A DNA stretch of 14,332 nucleotides. Origin: Deltaproteobacteria bacterium (GTDB lineage Bacteria; Desulfobacterota; DSM-4660; Desulfatiglandales; HGW-15). Location: the NCBI GenBank assembly GCA_019308525.1, contig JAFDIC010000051.1, forward strand, positions 1 to 14,332, written 5' to 3'. A program made the translations under genes and the position numbers. Below the pieces are notes generated by a model, which had not been told where the DNA came from, ran no database searches, and saw nothing but the letters and a program-made list of their open reading frames with translations. Below, piece after piece: positions 1 to 6,858 of the stretch (position 1 is its first letter; the number at the start of each line of letters is the position of its first letter).

Positions 1-967
1 CTTCCATCATGCCTTTTTCTTCGGGCCAGCCCTCCACATCTCGCGGATCTACATATATCGGTCTCTGAGTATTGAAACCTCCCTGATGTGTCAACCTATA
101 GCGTTCCTCGATACCCAGCTCTGCTCCGGTTCCTGTAATGGTCTTACCCCCGGCCCCGGTGGTCTGACCCACGCCGGCATGGGCAAAATCCTTCCAAATC
201 CTTGCGACGTATGCAAACTCCATATTGACAAGATCCGCCCCGGCCCGAAAAGCCATGGCTTGGCCTTCGCCACAATTGGTAGGTGGAGAGACGGTTACGA
301 AACGGGAAGGTGCGTAGCATGTATCGTGATGTCTCGCGAGTCTGTGGGAATTCCCGCTGGTCAAAACAACCGACTTTGCTTCGCAGATAACAAACTGCCC
401 GGTTCTAGTCCCGATGCCAACAGCACCGACCACCTCGCCTCCGACAACGCCATCTCTAGTAAGCAGACCGATTGCCGCGGTCCTGTTCAGGACATTAATA
501 TTTTCGTATTCCATCACCTTTCGAGCCAATTTTGGCTTCATGTCCTGCCAGACCCTGGGGCCGGGCGGCCAAAATACGATCTTACCCGGGGCAATGTCTG
601 GTCCCTGCATCATGAAAAATGATCCATCATCTCCCCTCAATTGAATGCCGTAGCTTTCCAATTCGAGGACCCTGTGGAGACAGTGTCTTGCAAATTCATA
701 GGGAATGTCTTCATCAACAATCCCCCCACCTGTTTCAACATTTAATTTTGCAAATTGTTCAGGTGTGTAATTGTAGTCGGGATGGATCAGGGTTATCCTG
801 CCGGAACCGGTTGCATTGCTGCCGCTTCTCAAGATGTGGGCCTTTTCGAAGACGACGACCCTGGCACCTGCTTCAGCCGCCTTGATTGCAGCGAAACATC
901 CCCCAAGACCTCCACCGAGAACCAGGACATCGGCGTATATATGCTCGTCACGACTTAGTATTTTCAT
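1..967 (-). CDS. FAD-dependent flavoprotein of the fumarate reductase/AprA superfamily (3' part outside window)
   Basis: The frame is open from an ATG at 967 leftwards to base 1 with no stop, giving 322 N-terminal residues; the rest of the gene lies beyond the window. The N-terminus carries a Rossmann FAD motif, DVLVLGGGLGG (residues 13-23), followed by FEKAHILRSGSNATGSG, which matches the isoalloxazine-contacting loop of SdhA/FrdA/AprA/NadB flavoproteins. Further on, CGEGQAMAFRAGADLVNMEF is the family's conserved GDG-x-MA-x-RAGA-x3-MEF block. The fumarate/succinate His that normally follows in MEFxQFHPT is absent (MEFAYVARI here), so it is probably not a true succinate dehydrogenase or fumarate reductase. 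GGTGAGG lies about 7 nt upstream of the ATG. It is 26 nt downstream of a ferredoxin gene and was probably cotranscribed with it, so electrons likely pass between the two. AprA-like oxidoreductase is the nearest description; the substrate is unknown. Confidence 0.85.
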   Translation of the reverse strand, partial: MKILSRDEHIYADVLVLGGGLGGCFAAIKAAEAGARVVVFEKAHILRSGSNATGSGRITLIHPDYNYTPEQFAKLNVETGGGIVDEDIPYEFARHCLHRVLELESYGIQLRGDDGSFFMMQGPDIAPGKIVFWPPGPRVWQDMKPKLARKVMEYENINVLNRTAAIGLLTRDGVVGGEVVGAVGIGTRTGQFVICEAKSVVLTSGNSHRLARHHDTCYAPSRFVTVSPPTNCGEGQAMAFRAGADLVNMEFAYVARIWKDFAHAGVGQTTGAGGKTITGTGAELGIEERYRLTHQGGFNTQRPIYVDPRDVEGWPEEKGMME

Positions 968-993
968 CCGTCAACCTCACCGAAAATTGTTGT

Positions 994-1221
994 TCATAAG
1001 CAGGCCAGAGGCAGTTCCATTTCAAGGGCATTGTTCGGGCAATCGTAAATACAGGAACCGCAGTACCAGCATTCCTCGGGATAATCCACAGTGATCAATC
1101 TACTCTGACTGTCAAAGCCAAAGACATCCGTGGGACAGATATCGTGACATGTTCCACAGCCAACGCACTTTGCATAGTTGATCCTTATGCCGCATCTAAA
1201 TCTATACACTTGCTTCCCCAT
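994..1221 (-). CDS. 2[4Fe-4S] ferredoxin, AprB-like electron-transfer subunit
   Basis: A 75-residue protein with two complete [4Fe-4S] motifs. The first is C19-x2-C22-x2-C25-x3-C29-P, and the second is C51-x2-C54-x2-C57-x3-C61-P. Pairing the fourth Cys of each motif with the other cluster gives the classic 2[4Fe-4S] fold. The 21-residue stretch between the motifs and the aromatic context (EECWYCGSCIYDCP) resemble the ferredoxin core of adenylylsulfate reductase subunit B, but the long C-terminal tail of AprB is missing. It lies between a GntR regulator gene and a flavoprotein gene on the same strand, so it is most likely the redox partner of that flavoprotein. The start at 1221 follows GGGAGGG at a slightly long spacing; no in-frame start was found further upstream. 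No signal peptide is visible, so it is probably cytoplasmic. Confidence 0.9.
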   Translation of the reverse strand: MGKQVYRFRCGIRINYAKCVGCGTCHDICPTDVFGFDSQSRLITVDYPEECWYCGSCIYDCPNNALEMELPLACL

Positions 1222-1240
1222 TATTTGTTCATACCCTCCC

Positions 1241-1251
1241 TTGATGTACCA
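1241..1251. promoter_or_regulatory. Possible FadR/GntR half-matched operator upstream of the ferredoxin
   Basis: TTGATGTACCA matches five of six fixed positions of the FadR-subfamily consensus TNGTNNNACNA. It lies within CTTG-ATGTAC-CAAG, about 20 nt upstream of the ferredoxin start, in the 136-nt gap after the GntR gene. Five-of-six matches arise by chance fairly often, so the call rests mainly on position. Confidence 0.2.
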
Positions 1252-1357
1252 AGTCGTGGCGCTTTCCCCGCCTACATCATCTCCTTCCCAGAGAGTCTTT
1301 CTGTCAAAGCAGCCTGTGGGTCACCCCTCTTTGACTGTTTGAAAGACATTCGACTTC

Positions 1358-2104
1358 TCACAAGTTCCTTATTCTTAGACCTTTCAGGCGCTCGAGTTCT
1401 TTATGAAAGCCGACGTCAATGGCAATTAGCTTTTCACACAATTCAATATCCCTACCAGAAATGGCTGAAATGATTCTTTTGTGGCGCTTGTATGTATCTT
1501 TGATAAAATCGTGGGAAACATCCGTGTCCGGATAATATTTGCTCCTGAACGTATTGTGATGTTCCAGGAGGGACTGAACTATCCCTTTGATCAATGGGTT
1601 TCCCGAAATATCCGCGATGGCGACGTGAAATGCCATGTTGTTTTCCAGGAACTTCAATGACTCTTGAATGTCATCCAGCAACTTTCTGTTGATAGTGCGA
1701 AGCTTCTCAATATCTTCATCGGAAGCTTTCGCGGCTGCTAGCTGTATGCTGCGGCATTCAACCGCTTCTCTGGCTTCGCGAACGTGATCAATAGAAATTT
1801 CTCCTTCTATGAAAAGGTCCTTGATAAAGTCAGAAAAGGGCTTGTAAGGCCGGTTAGCGATGAAAGCCCCGCCCTTGGAGCCACGCCTGATCTCTATGAA
1901 GCCAGATTGCTCCAATGTCATCAGGGCTTGGCTCACTACAACGCGACTCACCTTCAACATATCGGCCAATTCTCTTTCAGAAGGGAGTTTTTCATTGAGC
2001 GCCAGTTTTTTCGACAAGATGAGTGATTTCAACTGGTTTGCAATAAGTACAGGGAGTTTTTCCTTCTTGGGTGGTCTTAAGTATTGTTCTATTGAACCTT
2101 CCAT
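1358..2104 (-). CDS. FadR-subfamily GntR transcriptional regulator (wHTH + FCD domain)
   Basis: A 248-residue DNA-binding regulator. Residues about 15-82 form the GntR winged helix-turn-helix, with LPSERELADMLKVSRVVVSQ followed by the wing RRGSKGGAFI. Residues about 95-240 form an all-helical FCD effector domain. Its metal/ligand-binding signature is visible as NMAFH, then YKRH, then VGFH, giving three candidate His ligands. FCD-type GntR proteins usually sense carboxylic acids or amino-acid-like metabolites and repress adjacent catabolic genes. The frame could extend to an ATG at 2185, but the ATG at 2104 is preferred: it follows AAGGAACC at about 6 nt and the conserved domain begins just after it, whereas the extension would run into a 17-bp palindrome. 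The ferredoxin and flavoprotein genes follow on the same strand and are the likely targets, together with the regulator itself. Confidence 0.9.
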   Translation of the reverse strand: MEGSIEQYLRPPKKEKLPVLIANQLKSLILSKKLALNEKLPSERELADMLKVSRVVVSQALMTLEQSGFIEIRRGSKGGAFIANRPYKPFSDFIKDLFIEGEISIDHVREAREAVECRSIQLAAAKASDEDIEKLRTINRKLLDDIQESLKFLENNMAFHVAIADISGNPLIKGIVQSLLEHHNTFRSKYYPDTDVSHDFIKDTYKRHKRIISAISGRDIELCEKLIAIDVGFHKELERLKGLRIRNL

Positions 2105-2170
2105 AGGTGGTTCCTTTTGATTCAGATTGGTTAGATACAGTACCCCGTGCGTTTGATGTGAAAAACGGAC

Positions 2171-2187
2171 TATTGGCCAGGCCAATA
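2171..2187. promoter_or_regulatory. 17-bp perfect palindrome, candidate operator of the GntR regulator
   Basis: TATTGGCC-A-GGCCAATA is a perfect inverted repeat with 8-bp arms around one base. It lies 67 bp upstream of the regulator's start codon, directly downstream of an AT-rich stretch (TTATATATC on the minus strand). That stretch could serve as a -10 region, and TTGACA also occurs further upstream on the minus strand at 2229-2224. It fits four of six fixed positions of the FadR-type consensus TNGTNNNACNA. The position suits negative autoregulation. Confidence 0.55.
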
Positions 2188-2308
2188 AAGATATATAAGT
2201 TAATTACCTTTACCTATTGCCTATGTCAAGCAAAAAATGAATGACTCATGGACCGTGAATGGCCGCTCCAGGGAGAAATGGAGGAATGGGCAGGATTTAT
2301 TGGAAATA

Positions 2309-2337
2309 TTGACATATGAATCGAGATTTCTAATAAT
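2309..2337 (+). promoter_or_regulatory. Sigma70-type promoter of the glycine cleavage operon
   Basis: TTGACA at 2309-2314 is a perfect -35 box. It is followed by exactly 17 bp and AATAAT at 2332-2337, which matches five of six bases of TATAAT. It faces gcvH and would give a leader of roughly 195 nt. Confidence 0.6.
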
Positions 2338-2538
2338 CGATTTTGAGGAAGTTTAGGCCGTGAAGGGCCCCCGGGATCTTGTCCACAGGGAAGATGTTTG
2401 GTAGTCCTAATGTCAGGATTCAGTTTTGGGTCTGATTCGGTTGGAAGATGAGAGGAATTGAAACGCGGGTTTTGATTGGCATGAAGCAAGAACACAGTAG
2501 TCGAAGTCGTTAAAGACGGGAGATGGAGGGGATAGGAT
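2338..2538 (+). other. Long 5' leader of the gcv operon with small hairpins, no recognised riboswitch
   Basis: About 200 nt separate the predicted -10 from gcvH with no convincing ORF. Visible stems include ATCTT/AAGAT with an inner TCC/GGG and ACA loop (2376-2395), TCCT/AGGA (2405-2418) and GGCC/GGCC (near 2357-2370). I looked for the glycine riboswitch core features (GGAGAG, ACCGAAGGGGCAA-like and CUCUCAGG-like blocks) and do not see them. Confidence 0.35.
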
Positions 2539-2943
2539 ATGAAAGAGATCAGCGAGCTGGATTTACCGGAGGACATCAGGTACGCGGAGGATCACGAATG
2601 GGCCAGGGTTGAAGACGGCATGGTAAGGGTAGGCATCAGTGACTATGCCCAGGACCAACTAGGCGATATCGTCTTTGTTGAGCTACCCCAGGCGGGAGAC
2701 ACCTTTGGGAAGGGGGAACAGTTTGGGACCGTAGAATCGGTCAAGGCTGTTTCAGAGCTTTACATGCCACTGGGAGGTGAAGTCATCGAGGTAAACGGTG
2801 CCCTGGAAGATTCTCCCGAGCTGGTAAACCAGAGTCCCTATGGGGAAGGATGGATGATCCGGGTCAAGCCCGAAGACCAGGAAGAAGTGAGCCGTCTCAT
2901 GAGCAGGGATCAGTACGTCGAATTCTTGAAAGGAAGGGAATAG
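2539..2943 (+). CDS. gcvH: Glycine cleavage system H protein
   Basis: A 134-residue lipoyl carrier that shuttles the aminomethyl group from the P-protein to the T-protein and is reoxidised by dihydrolipoamide dehydrogenase. The lipoylation motif is GTVESVKAVSE, with K69 as the modified lysine. The family hallmarks DHEWARVEDG (18-27), GISDYAQDQLGDIVFVELP (32-50) and the C-terminal PYGEGWMI are all present. Length is normal, with a short N-terminal extension of about 12 residues. The start follows a strong GGAGGGG Shine-Dalgarno. It is the first gene of the operon, and its stop codon TAG directly abuts the ATG of gcvPA. The lipB gene downstream encodes the octanoyltransferase that starts its lipoylation. 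Confidence 0.97.
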   Translation: MKEISELDLPEDIRYAEDHEWARVEDGMVRVGISDYAQDQLGDIVFVELPQAGDTFGKGEQFGTVESVKAVSELYMPLGGEVIEVNGALEDSPELVNQSPYGEGWMIRVKPEDQEEVSRLMSRDQYVEFLKGRE

Positions 2944-4278
2944 ATGAGATATTTGCCGCACACCCGGGATGACATTAGCGCCATGTTGAAGGTGGTGGGA
3001 GCAAAAGACCTCGAGGATCTGTTCTCTATCATACCCGATGGCTGCCGCCGTAAAACTGATATGTCGTTGCCAGAGCAGATGACGGAATGGGATCTTACCG
3101 AGCACTTGTCCACCCTTTCGGAGATGATGGGGGTAAGGTCACGCTACAGGGTGTTCCTGGGGGCCGGCAGCTATGACCACCACATCCCTGCCGCGGTGAC
3201 CCAACTGTTGAGCAGGTCAGAGTTCCTAACATCCTATACCCCCTATCAGCCCGAAATAAGCCAGGGGACACTCCAGGGAATATACGAATACCAGACCCTT
3301 GTATGCAGGCTCCTGGGGTTGGAAACGGCGAACGCTTCTCTCTATGACGGTGCCTCGGCCCTCGCGGAGGCGGTCCTTATGGCCTTGCGCATAACAAAAA
3401 GGAATAAAGTTCTCCTCTCAAGCCTCATTCACCCGGGATACCGGAGTGTCGTGAAGACCTACCTGGAACCGACGGGGTACGAGATCATTGAATTGCCCTA
3501 CATGAAAAAGAACGGTTTGACCGATTATGGCCTCCTGGACGGGCTGGAAGGCGTTGCAGCAGTGGTCGTACAATCTCCGAATTTTTTTGGGTGTATTGAG
3601 AATCTTAGGGCGATAGGAGAAGAGGTGCACAGCAAAGGGGCGTTGTTCATCGTGACATTTACGGAGCCCCTGGCCTTTGGTCTCCTGAAGAGCCCGGGAA
3701 GCCTGGGGGCCGACATTGCCTGCGGAGAAGGCCAAAGCCTGGGTATCCCAATGTCCTTCGGGGGCCCCGGTCTCGGGATGTTTGCCACCAGGATGCAGTA
3801 TGTCCGCAACATGCCTGGCAGGCTTGTGGGAAAGACGGTGGACCAGGAGGGGAAAGACGGGTTCGTACTCACCCTGGCTACGAGGGAACAGCACATCAGG
3901 AGGGAAAAGGCTACCTCCAATATCTGCACCAACAGCAGCCTGTGTGCCCTGGCCTCGGCCATGTACATGGCCTTCCTGGGTCGCAGCGGCATGCGCAACC
4001 TGGCCCAGCTCAACCACGACAAGGCCGAATACCTGAAAAGGGCTTTCAAGGACGAGGGATACCATTTGCCCTTTGATGCGCCGACCTTCAACGAGTTTGT
4101 AGTTGGCTTTCAAAGGGGGTTTGACGATACCCACAAGGGACTCCTGGAAAAAGGAATAGTGGCCGGCCTTCCCTTGAAAAGGTACTACCCGGAACTCAAG
4201 GATCACTATCTGCTGTGCGTTACAGAAACCATAACCAGGGAAGACATGGATGAACTTGTAAGGGAGATCAGCGCATGA
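2944..4278 (+). CDS. gcvPA: Glycine dehydrogenase (decarboxylating) subunit 1
   Basis: A 444-residue P1 subunit of the two-subunit glycine decarboxylase. With GcvPB it decarboxylates glycine and transfers the aminomethyl moiety to the lipoyl arm of GcvH. Recognisable blocks are MRYLPHTRDDI at the N-terminus, TPYQPEISQGTLQGIYEYQT, NASLYDGASALAEA, GEGQSLGIPMSFGGPGLG and REQHIRREKATSNICTN, all diagnostic of GcvPA. As expected for P1, the PLP-binding lysine is not here but in GcvPB. The start is adjacent to the gcvH stop (0 nt), with AGGAAGGGAA at the end of gcvH acting as ribosome site. The end overlaps the gcvPB start in ATGA, implying translational coupling. The long opposite-strand frame at 3418-4413 is a shadow. 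Confidence 0.97.
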   Translation: MRYLPHTRDDISAMLKVVGAKDLEDLFSIIPDGCRRKTDMSLPEQMTEWDLTEHLSTLSEMMGVRSRYRVFLGAGSYDHHIPAAVTQLLSRSEFLTSYTPYQPEISQGTLQGIYEYQTLVCRLLGLETANASLYDGASALAEAVLMALRITKRNKVLLSSLIHPGYRSVVKTYLEPTGYEIIELPYMKKNGLTDYGLLDGLEGVAAVVVQSPNFFGCIENLRAIGEEVHSKGALFIVTFTEPLAFGLLKSPGSLGADIACGEGQSLGIPMSFGGPGLGMFATRMQYVRNMPGRLVGKTVDQEGKDGFVLTLATREQHIRREKATSNICTNSSLCALASAMYMAFLGRSGMRNLAQLNHDKAEYLKRAFKDEGYHLPFDAPTFNEFVVGFQRGFDDTHKGLLEKGIVAGLPLKRYYPELKDHYLLCVTETITREDMDELVREISA

Positions 4279-5732
4279 AAATGGGCCAAGCAGAGACGGG
4301 TTTGGTTTTCGATGAACCCCTTCTGTGGGAAAAGGGAAAGAAGGGGAGAATTGGATTTTCCATCCCAAAAAGTGATGTGGAACATTCTCCCCTGGATGAA
4401 GAGCTGGTCTCATCCGGCCTTGATATCCCGGAGCTGAGTGAAGTGGATGTGGTGCGCCATTACACCAGACTCTCTCAATGGAATTTTTCCGTGGACACAG
4501 GCATGTATCCCTTGGGGTCCTGTACCATGAAATACAACCCGAAGGTGAATGAATCTCTGGCGGGTCTGCCGGGTTTTTCCAGGGCGCATCCCCTGCTCCC
4601 TGATTCCTTGGCCCAGGGGGCCCTGAAGCTGATGAAAGATCTTGAGGGTTTGCTGGCGGAAATCACGGGCATGGACGCCGTGTCTCTTCAACCGGCGGCC
4701 GGCGCACAGGGAGAGCTTACCGGTATGCTCCTTGTGCATGCCTACCATAAACACAAGGGCAGGTCCCGGGGCAAAATCATCGTTCCCGATACGGCACACG
4801 GCACAAATCCATCCAGTGCGGCCCTTTGCGGATATAGCCCTGTGCGCGTGGATTCAGGAGAGAAGGGCATATTGACCAAGGAGGCGATCCTCGATCTGAT
4901 GGATGAGGACACAGCCGGGATCATGGTCACCAACCCCAACACCCTCGGTCTCTTTGAGGAAAACATACGGGTGATAGCGGAGATAGTTCACTCGAAGGGG
5001 GGGCTGGTATACTGTGATGGCGCAAACATGAACGCCTTGATGGGTATAGTGGACATGGGAAGGACAGGGATAGACATCCTCCACCTGAATTTGCATAAGA
5101 CCTTTTCAGCCCCACACGGGGGCGGAGGTCCCGGTGCCGGCCCCGTATGTGTAAAGGAGCATTTGGCGCCCTTTCTGCCGGTACCCAGGGTCATTGAGAA
5201 AGAAGGACGCTATGAGCTATCAGAAGATTATCCAGATTCCATTGGCAAGGTTCATGCCTTCTATGGGAACTTTGGGGTGATGATCAAGGCCTATTGCTAC
5301 ATCAGGACAATGGGGGCAAAGGGGCTGAAGAGGGCGAGCCAGCTTGCAGTGTTGAATGCCAACTATATCAAAGAGATGTTGAGGGAGAACTATCACCTCC
5401 CCTATGACAGGCCATGCATGCACGAGTGCGTGTTTTCTGACAAGTATCTCAGGGGATACAAGGTTACTACCCTTGATTTTGCAAAGCGCCTCATGGATTA
5501 CGGTTTTCACCCCCCCACGATCTACTTTCCCCTGGTGGTCAGCGGCGCAATTATGATAGAGCCAACAGAGACCGAGTCCAAGGACGACCTGGACTTGTTC
5601 ATAGAGGCCTGTAAATCAATAGCCAGGGAGGCCCAGGAGGACCTGGAAGTGCTCCGGGAGGCGCCCAGGGTCTCCAAGAGACGAAGGCTTGATGAAACCC
5701 GTGCTGCAAGGCAACCTTGCCTTGCGGGATGA
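4275..5732 (+). CDS. gcvPB: Glycine dehydrogenase (decarboxylating) subunit 2
   Basis: A 485-residue P2 subunit carrying the PLP cofactor. K275 in LNLHKTFSAPHGGGGPGAG is the Schiff-base lysine, followed by the glycine-rich loop. Other family blocks are YPLGSCTMKYNPK, SLQPAAGAQGELTGM, DTAHGTNPSSAA and TNPNTLGLFEENI. The C-terminal RRLDETRAARQPCLAG is the usual GcvPB ending, so the gene is complete. The start overlaps gcvPA by 4 nt (ATGA); MKMG offers a second in-frame Met two codons later. The stop TGA (5730-5732) lies inside ATGA, directly against the left terminal repeat of a 327-bp noncoding insertion. Without that insertion the stop would overlap the lipB start in the same ATGA arrangement. 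Confidence 0.97.
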   Translation: MKMGQAETGLVFDEPLLWEKGKKGRIGFSIPKSDVEHSPLDEELVSSGLDIPELSEVDVVRHYTRLSQWNFSVDTGMYPLGSCTMKYNPKVNESLAGLPGFSRAHPLLPDSLAQGALKLMKDLEGLLAEITGMDAVSLQPAAGAQGELTGMLLVHAYHKHKGRSRGKIIVPDTAHGTNPSSAALCGYSPVRVDSGEKGILTKEAILDLMDEDTAGIMVTNPNTLGLFEENIRVIAEIVHSKGGLVYCDGANMNALMGIVDMGRTGIDILHLNLHKTFSAPHGGGGPGAGPVCVKEHLAPFLPVPRVIEKEGRYELSEDYPDSIGKVHAFYGNFGVMIKAYCYIRTMGAKGLKRASQLAVLNANYIKEMLRENYHLPYDRPCMHECVFSDKYLRGYKVTTLDFAKRLMDYGFHPPTIYFPLVVSGAIMIEPTETESKDDLDLFIEACKSIAREAQEDLEVLREAPRVSKRRRLDETRAARQPCLAG

Positions 5733-5748
5733 CAGGCTGTTGCCCGGA
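5733..5748 (+). repeat. Left terminal inverted repeat of the MITE-like element
   Basis: CAGGCTGTTGCCCGGA begins immediately after the gcvPB stop codon and is a perfect inverse copy of 6044-6059. Confidence 0.75.
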
Positions 5749-6036
5749 TCTTTTTCGCTGGACCAAGTTATGGCAAGAGAAGACAGGCATCATGGTACTT
5801 GCTGTTATGGTCCCTGGAGGTCCTTTCCCAAGGCTCGATCAAATTCCCCCCAGGCATGTACAAGGGCACCGAACAGTTAACCCAAGGTCACAGTAGCCCC
5901 AAGAGATTATCTCTACCGAAGCCTCCATCTCTCCTCTCAATTGAGGGCCCCCTACGAGGACAACGGGGGTGTGAGAATAGATCAGGAGCGAATTGAGCCT
6001 CGGGAAAGGAACTTCGGGGACCATCGGCCGTCACGG

Positions 6037-6061
6037 ATCAGGCTCCGGGCAACAGCCTGAT
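6037..6061 (+). promoter_or_regulatory. Hairpin covering the lipB start codon
   Basis: ATCAGGCT / AGCCTGAT gives an 8-bp stem around a 9-nt loop (CCGGGCAAC). Its 3' arm includes the first two bases of the predicted lipB ATG. In mRNA this could limit initiation at 6060 and favour the in-frame ATG at 6072. Confidence 0.35.
6044..6059 (-). repeat. Right terminal inverted repeat of the MITE-like element
   Basis: TCCGGGCAACAGCCTG ends immediately before the lipB ATG and is a perfect inverse copy of 5733-5748. It also forms half of a local hairpin (6037-6061). Confidence 0.75.
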
Positions 6062-6779
6062 GAGAATCGACATGGAGAGAAAAAGGTGGCTCCTTTTGGA
6101 GCTTGGTACAGTGGAGTACAGGGATGCATGGGACCTCCAGTCCAGGCTCGTGGAGACAAGAAAAGAAAATGCCCTTGACAGGGATGTGGTCCTGTTCCTC
6201 GAGCACCCCCCTGTCTTCACCCTTGGGCGCAGGGGGGGGCTGGACAACCTGAAGGTCTCCGAGTCTTTTCTTGAAGAACGGGGCATAGGCGTCATCCACG
6301 TGGAAAGGGGAGGAGATATCACCTATCACGGGCCCGGGCAGCTCGTCATTTACCCGATAGTCGCCATGAAGGCATTGGGCCTGGACGTAAACGAATATGT
6401 AACCCGGCTCGAGGAAGTGATGATCAGGACAGCACGTGATTTCGGCGTTATGGCCGAGAGGAATGCGAAGAACAGGGGAGCATGGGTCGGGGGTAACAAG
6501 ATCGGCAGCATCGGAATCGCCATACGACATGGTATCACATTCCACGGCCTTGCCCTGAACATAAACACAGGTCTTCACCCGTTCACATGGATTCATCCTT
6601 GCGGGCTACAGGAGACCGAAATCACGTCCATCGAAAGGGAGCTTGGGTCAGGGGTTTCCATGGAGGAAGCCTTCCGAAGGGCAAGATCAAACATGGAGGA
6701 AGTCTTCGGAGTCGATCTGGTAAGGGTGGAAATGGGGGACATAGATTCGGCATTGCGTGATTCTGCTTTCCAGCAGTAA
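6060..6779 (+). CDS. lipB: Octanoyl-[acyl-carrier-protein]:protein N-octanoyltransferase
   Basis: A 239-residue lipoate biosynthesis enzyme that moves the octanoyl group from acyl carrier protein to the lipoyl-domain lysine (here GcvH), after which LipA inserts sulfur. Family signatures are FLEHPPVFTLGRRG, RGGDITYHGPGQLVIYPI and GNKIGSIGIAIRHGITFHG. The catalytic thiol is C181 in HPCGLQETEI and the partner lysine is K147 in GNKIGS, so the active site is intact. The start is uncertain: ATG at 6060 lies in the ATGA flank of the inserted element and inside a hairpin, and has no good Shine-Dalgarno. ATG at 6072 (residue 5) is an alternative. Its place after gcvH-gcvPA-gcvPB points to lipoylation of GcvH. 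Confidence 0.95.
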   Translation: MRIDMERKRWLLLELGTVEYRDAWDLQSRLVETRKENALDRDVVLFLEHPPVFTLGRRGGLDNLKVSESFLEERGIGVIHVERGGDITYHGPGQLVIYPIVAMKALGLDVNEYVTRLEEVMIRTARDFGVMAERNAKNRGAWVGGNKIGSIGIAIRHGITFHGLALNINTGLHPFTWIHPCGLQETEITSIERELGSGVSMEEAFRRARSNMEEVFGVDLVRVEMGDIDSALRDSAFQQ

Positions 6780-6858
6780 ACCCATCCTGGGGGCGCAATG
6801 GAAACCGGACAGCATGAGGGCAAGGAATTGTGCCAAGAATCACGGGCAGGGGGGAGTT

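Larger units (their letters stand above)
5733..6059. mobile_element. MITE-like insertion: 327 bp, 16-bp perfect terminal inverted repeats, ATGA target duplication
   Basis: The left end CAGGCTGTTGCCCGGA (5733-5748) and right end TCCGGGCAACAGCCTG (6044-6059) are exact reverse complements over 16 bases. The segment is flanked on both sides by ATGA (5729-5732 and 6060-6063), consistent with a 4-bp target-site duplication. The left ATGA holds the gcvPB stop and the right one the lipB start, so the element fills the whole intergenic gap. The interior has no convincing coding frame, but includes the palindromes AGAGAT-T-ATCTCT (5902-5914) and CTCAATTGAG (5936-5945). No transposase is present, so it would be non-autonomous. 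I cannot assign the family. Alternative: a chance or structural repeat, though a 16/16 match at exact gene borders makes this less likely. Confidence 0.65.

Noticed and set aside
86..622. 178-residue plus-strand frame
   Set aside because: It lies opposite the flavoprotein frame that is open from 967 to base 1, which has clear FAD motifs. The plus frame has no recognisable motif.
2105..2185. N-terminal extension of the GntR regulator
   Set aside because: The extra 27 residues have no domain character and run into the 17-bp palindrome, while ATG at 2104 has a ribosome site directly before the conserved domain.
3418..4413. 331-residue minus-strand frame
   Set aside because: It is antisense to gcvPA and the start of gcvPB, both certain, and its Pro/His/Gly-rich composition is that of a shadow frame.
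5707..5724. CAAGGCAA-CC-TTGCCTTG palindrome as a terminator after gcvPB
   Set aside because: It lies within the gcvPB coding sequence and has no T-tract, and lipB downstream belongs to the same functional unit.
5799..5996. Small ORFs inside the 327-bp block as hypothetical genes
   Set aside because: They are overlapping short frames without ribosome sites or motifs, in a segment with the structure of a noncoding inverted-repeat element.
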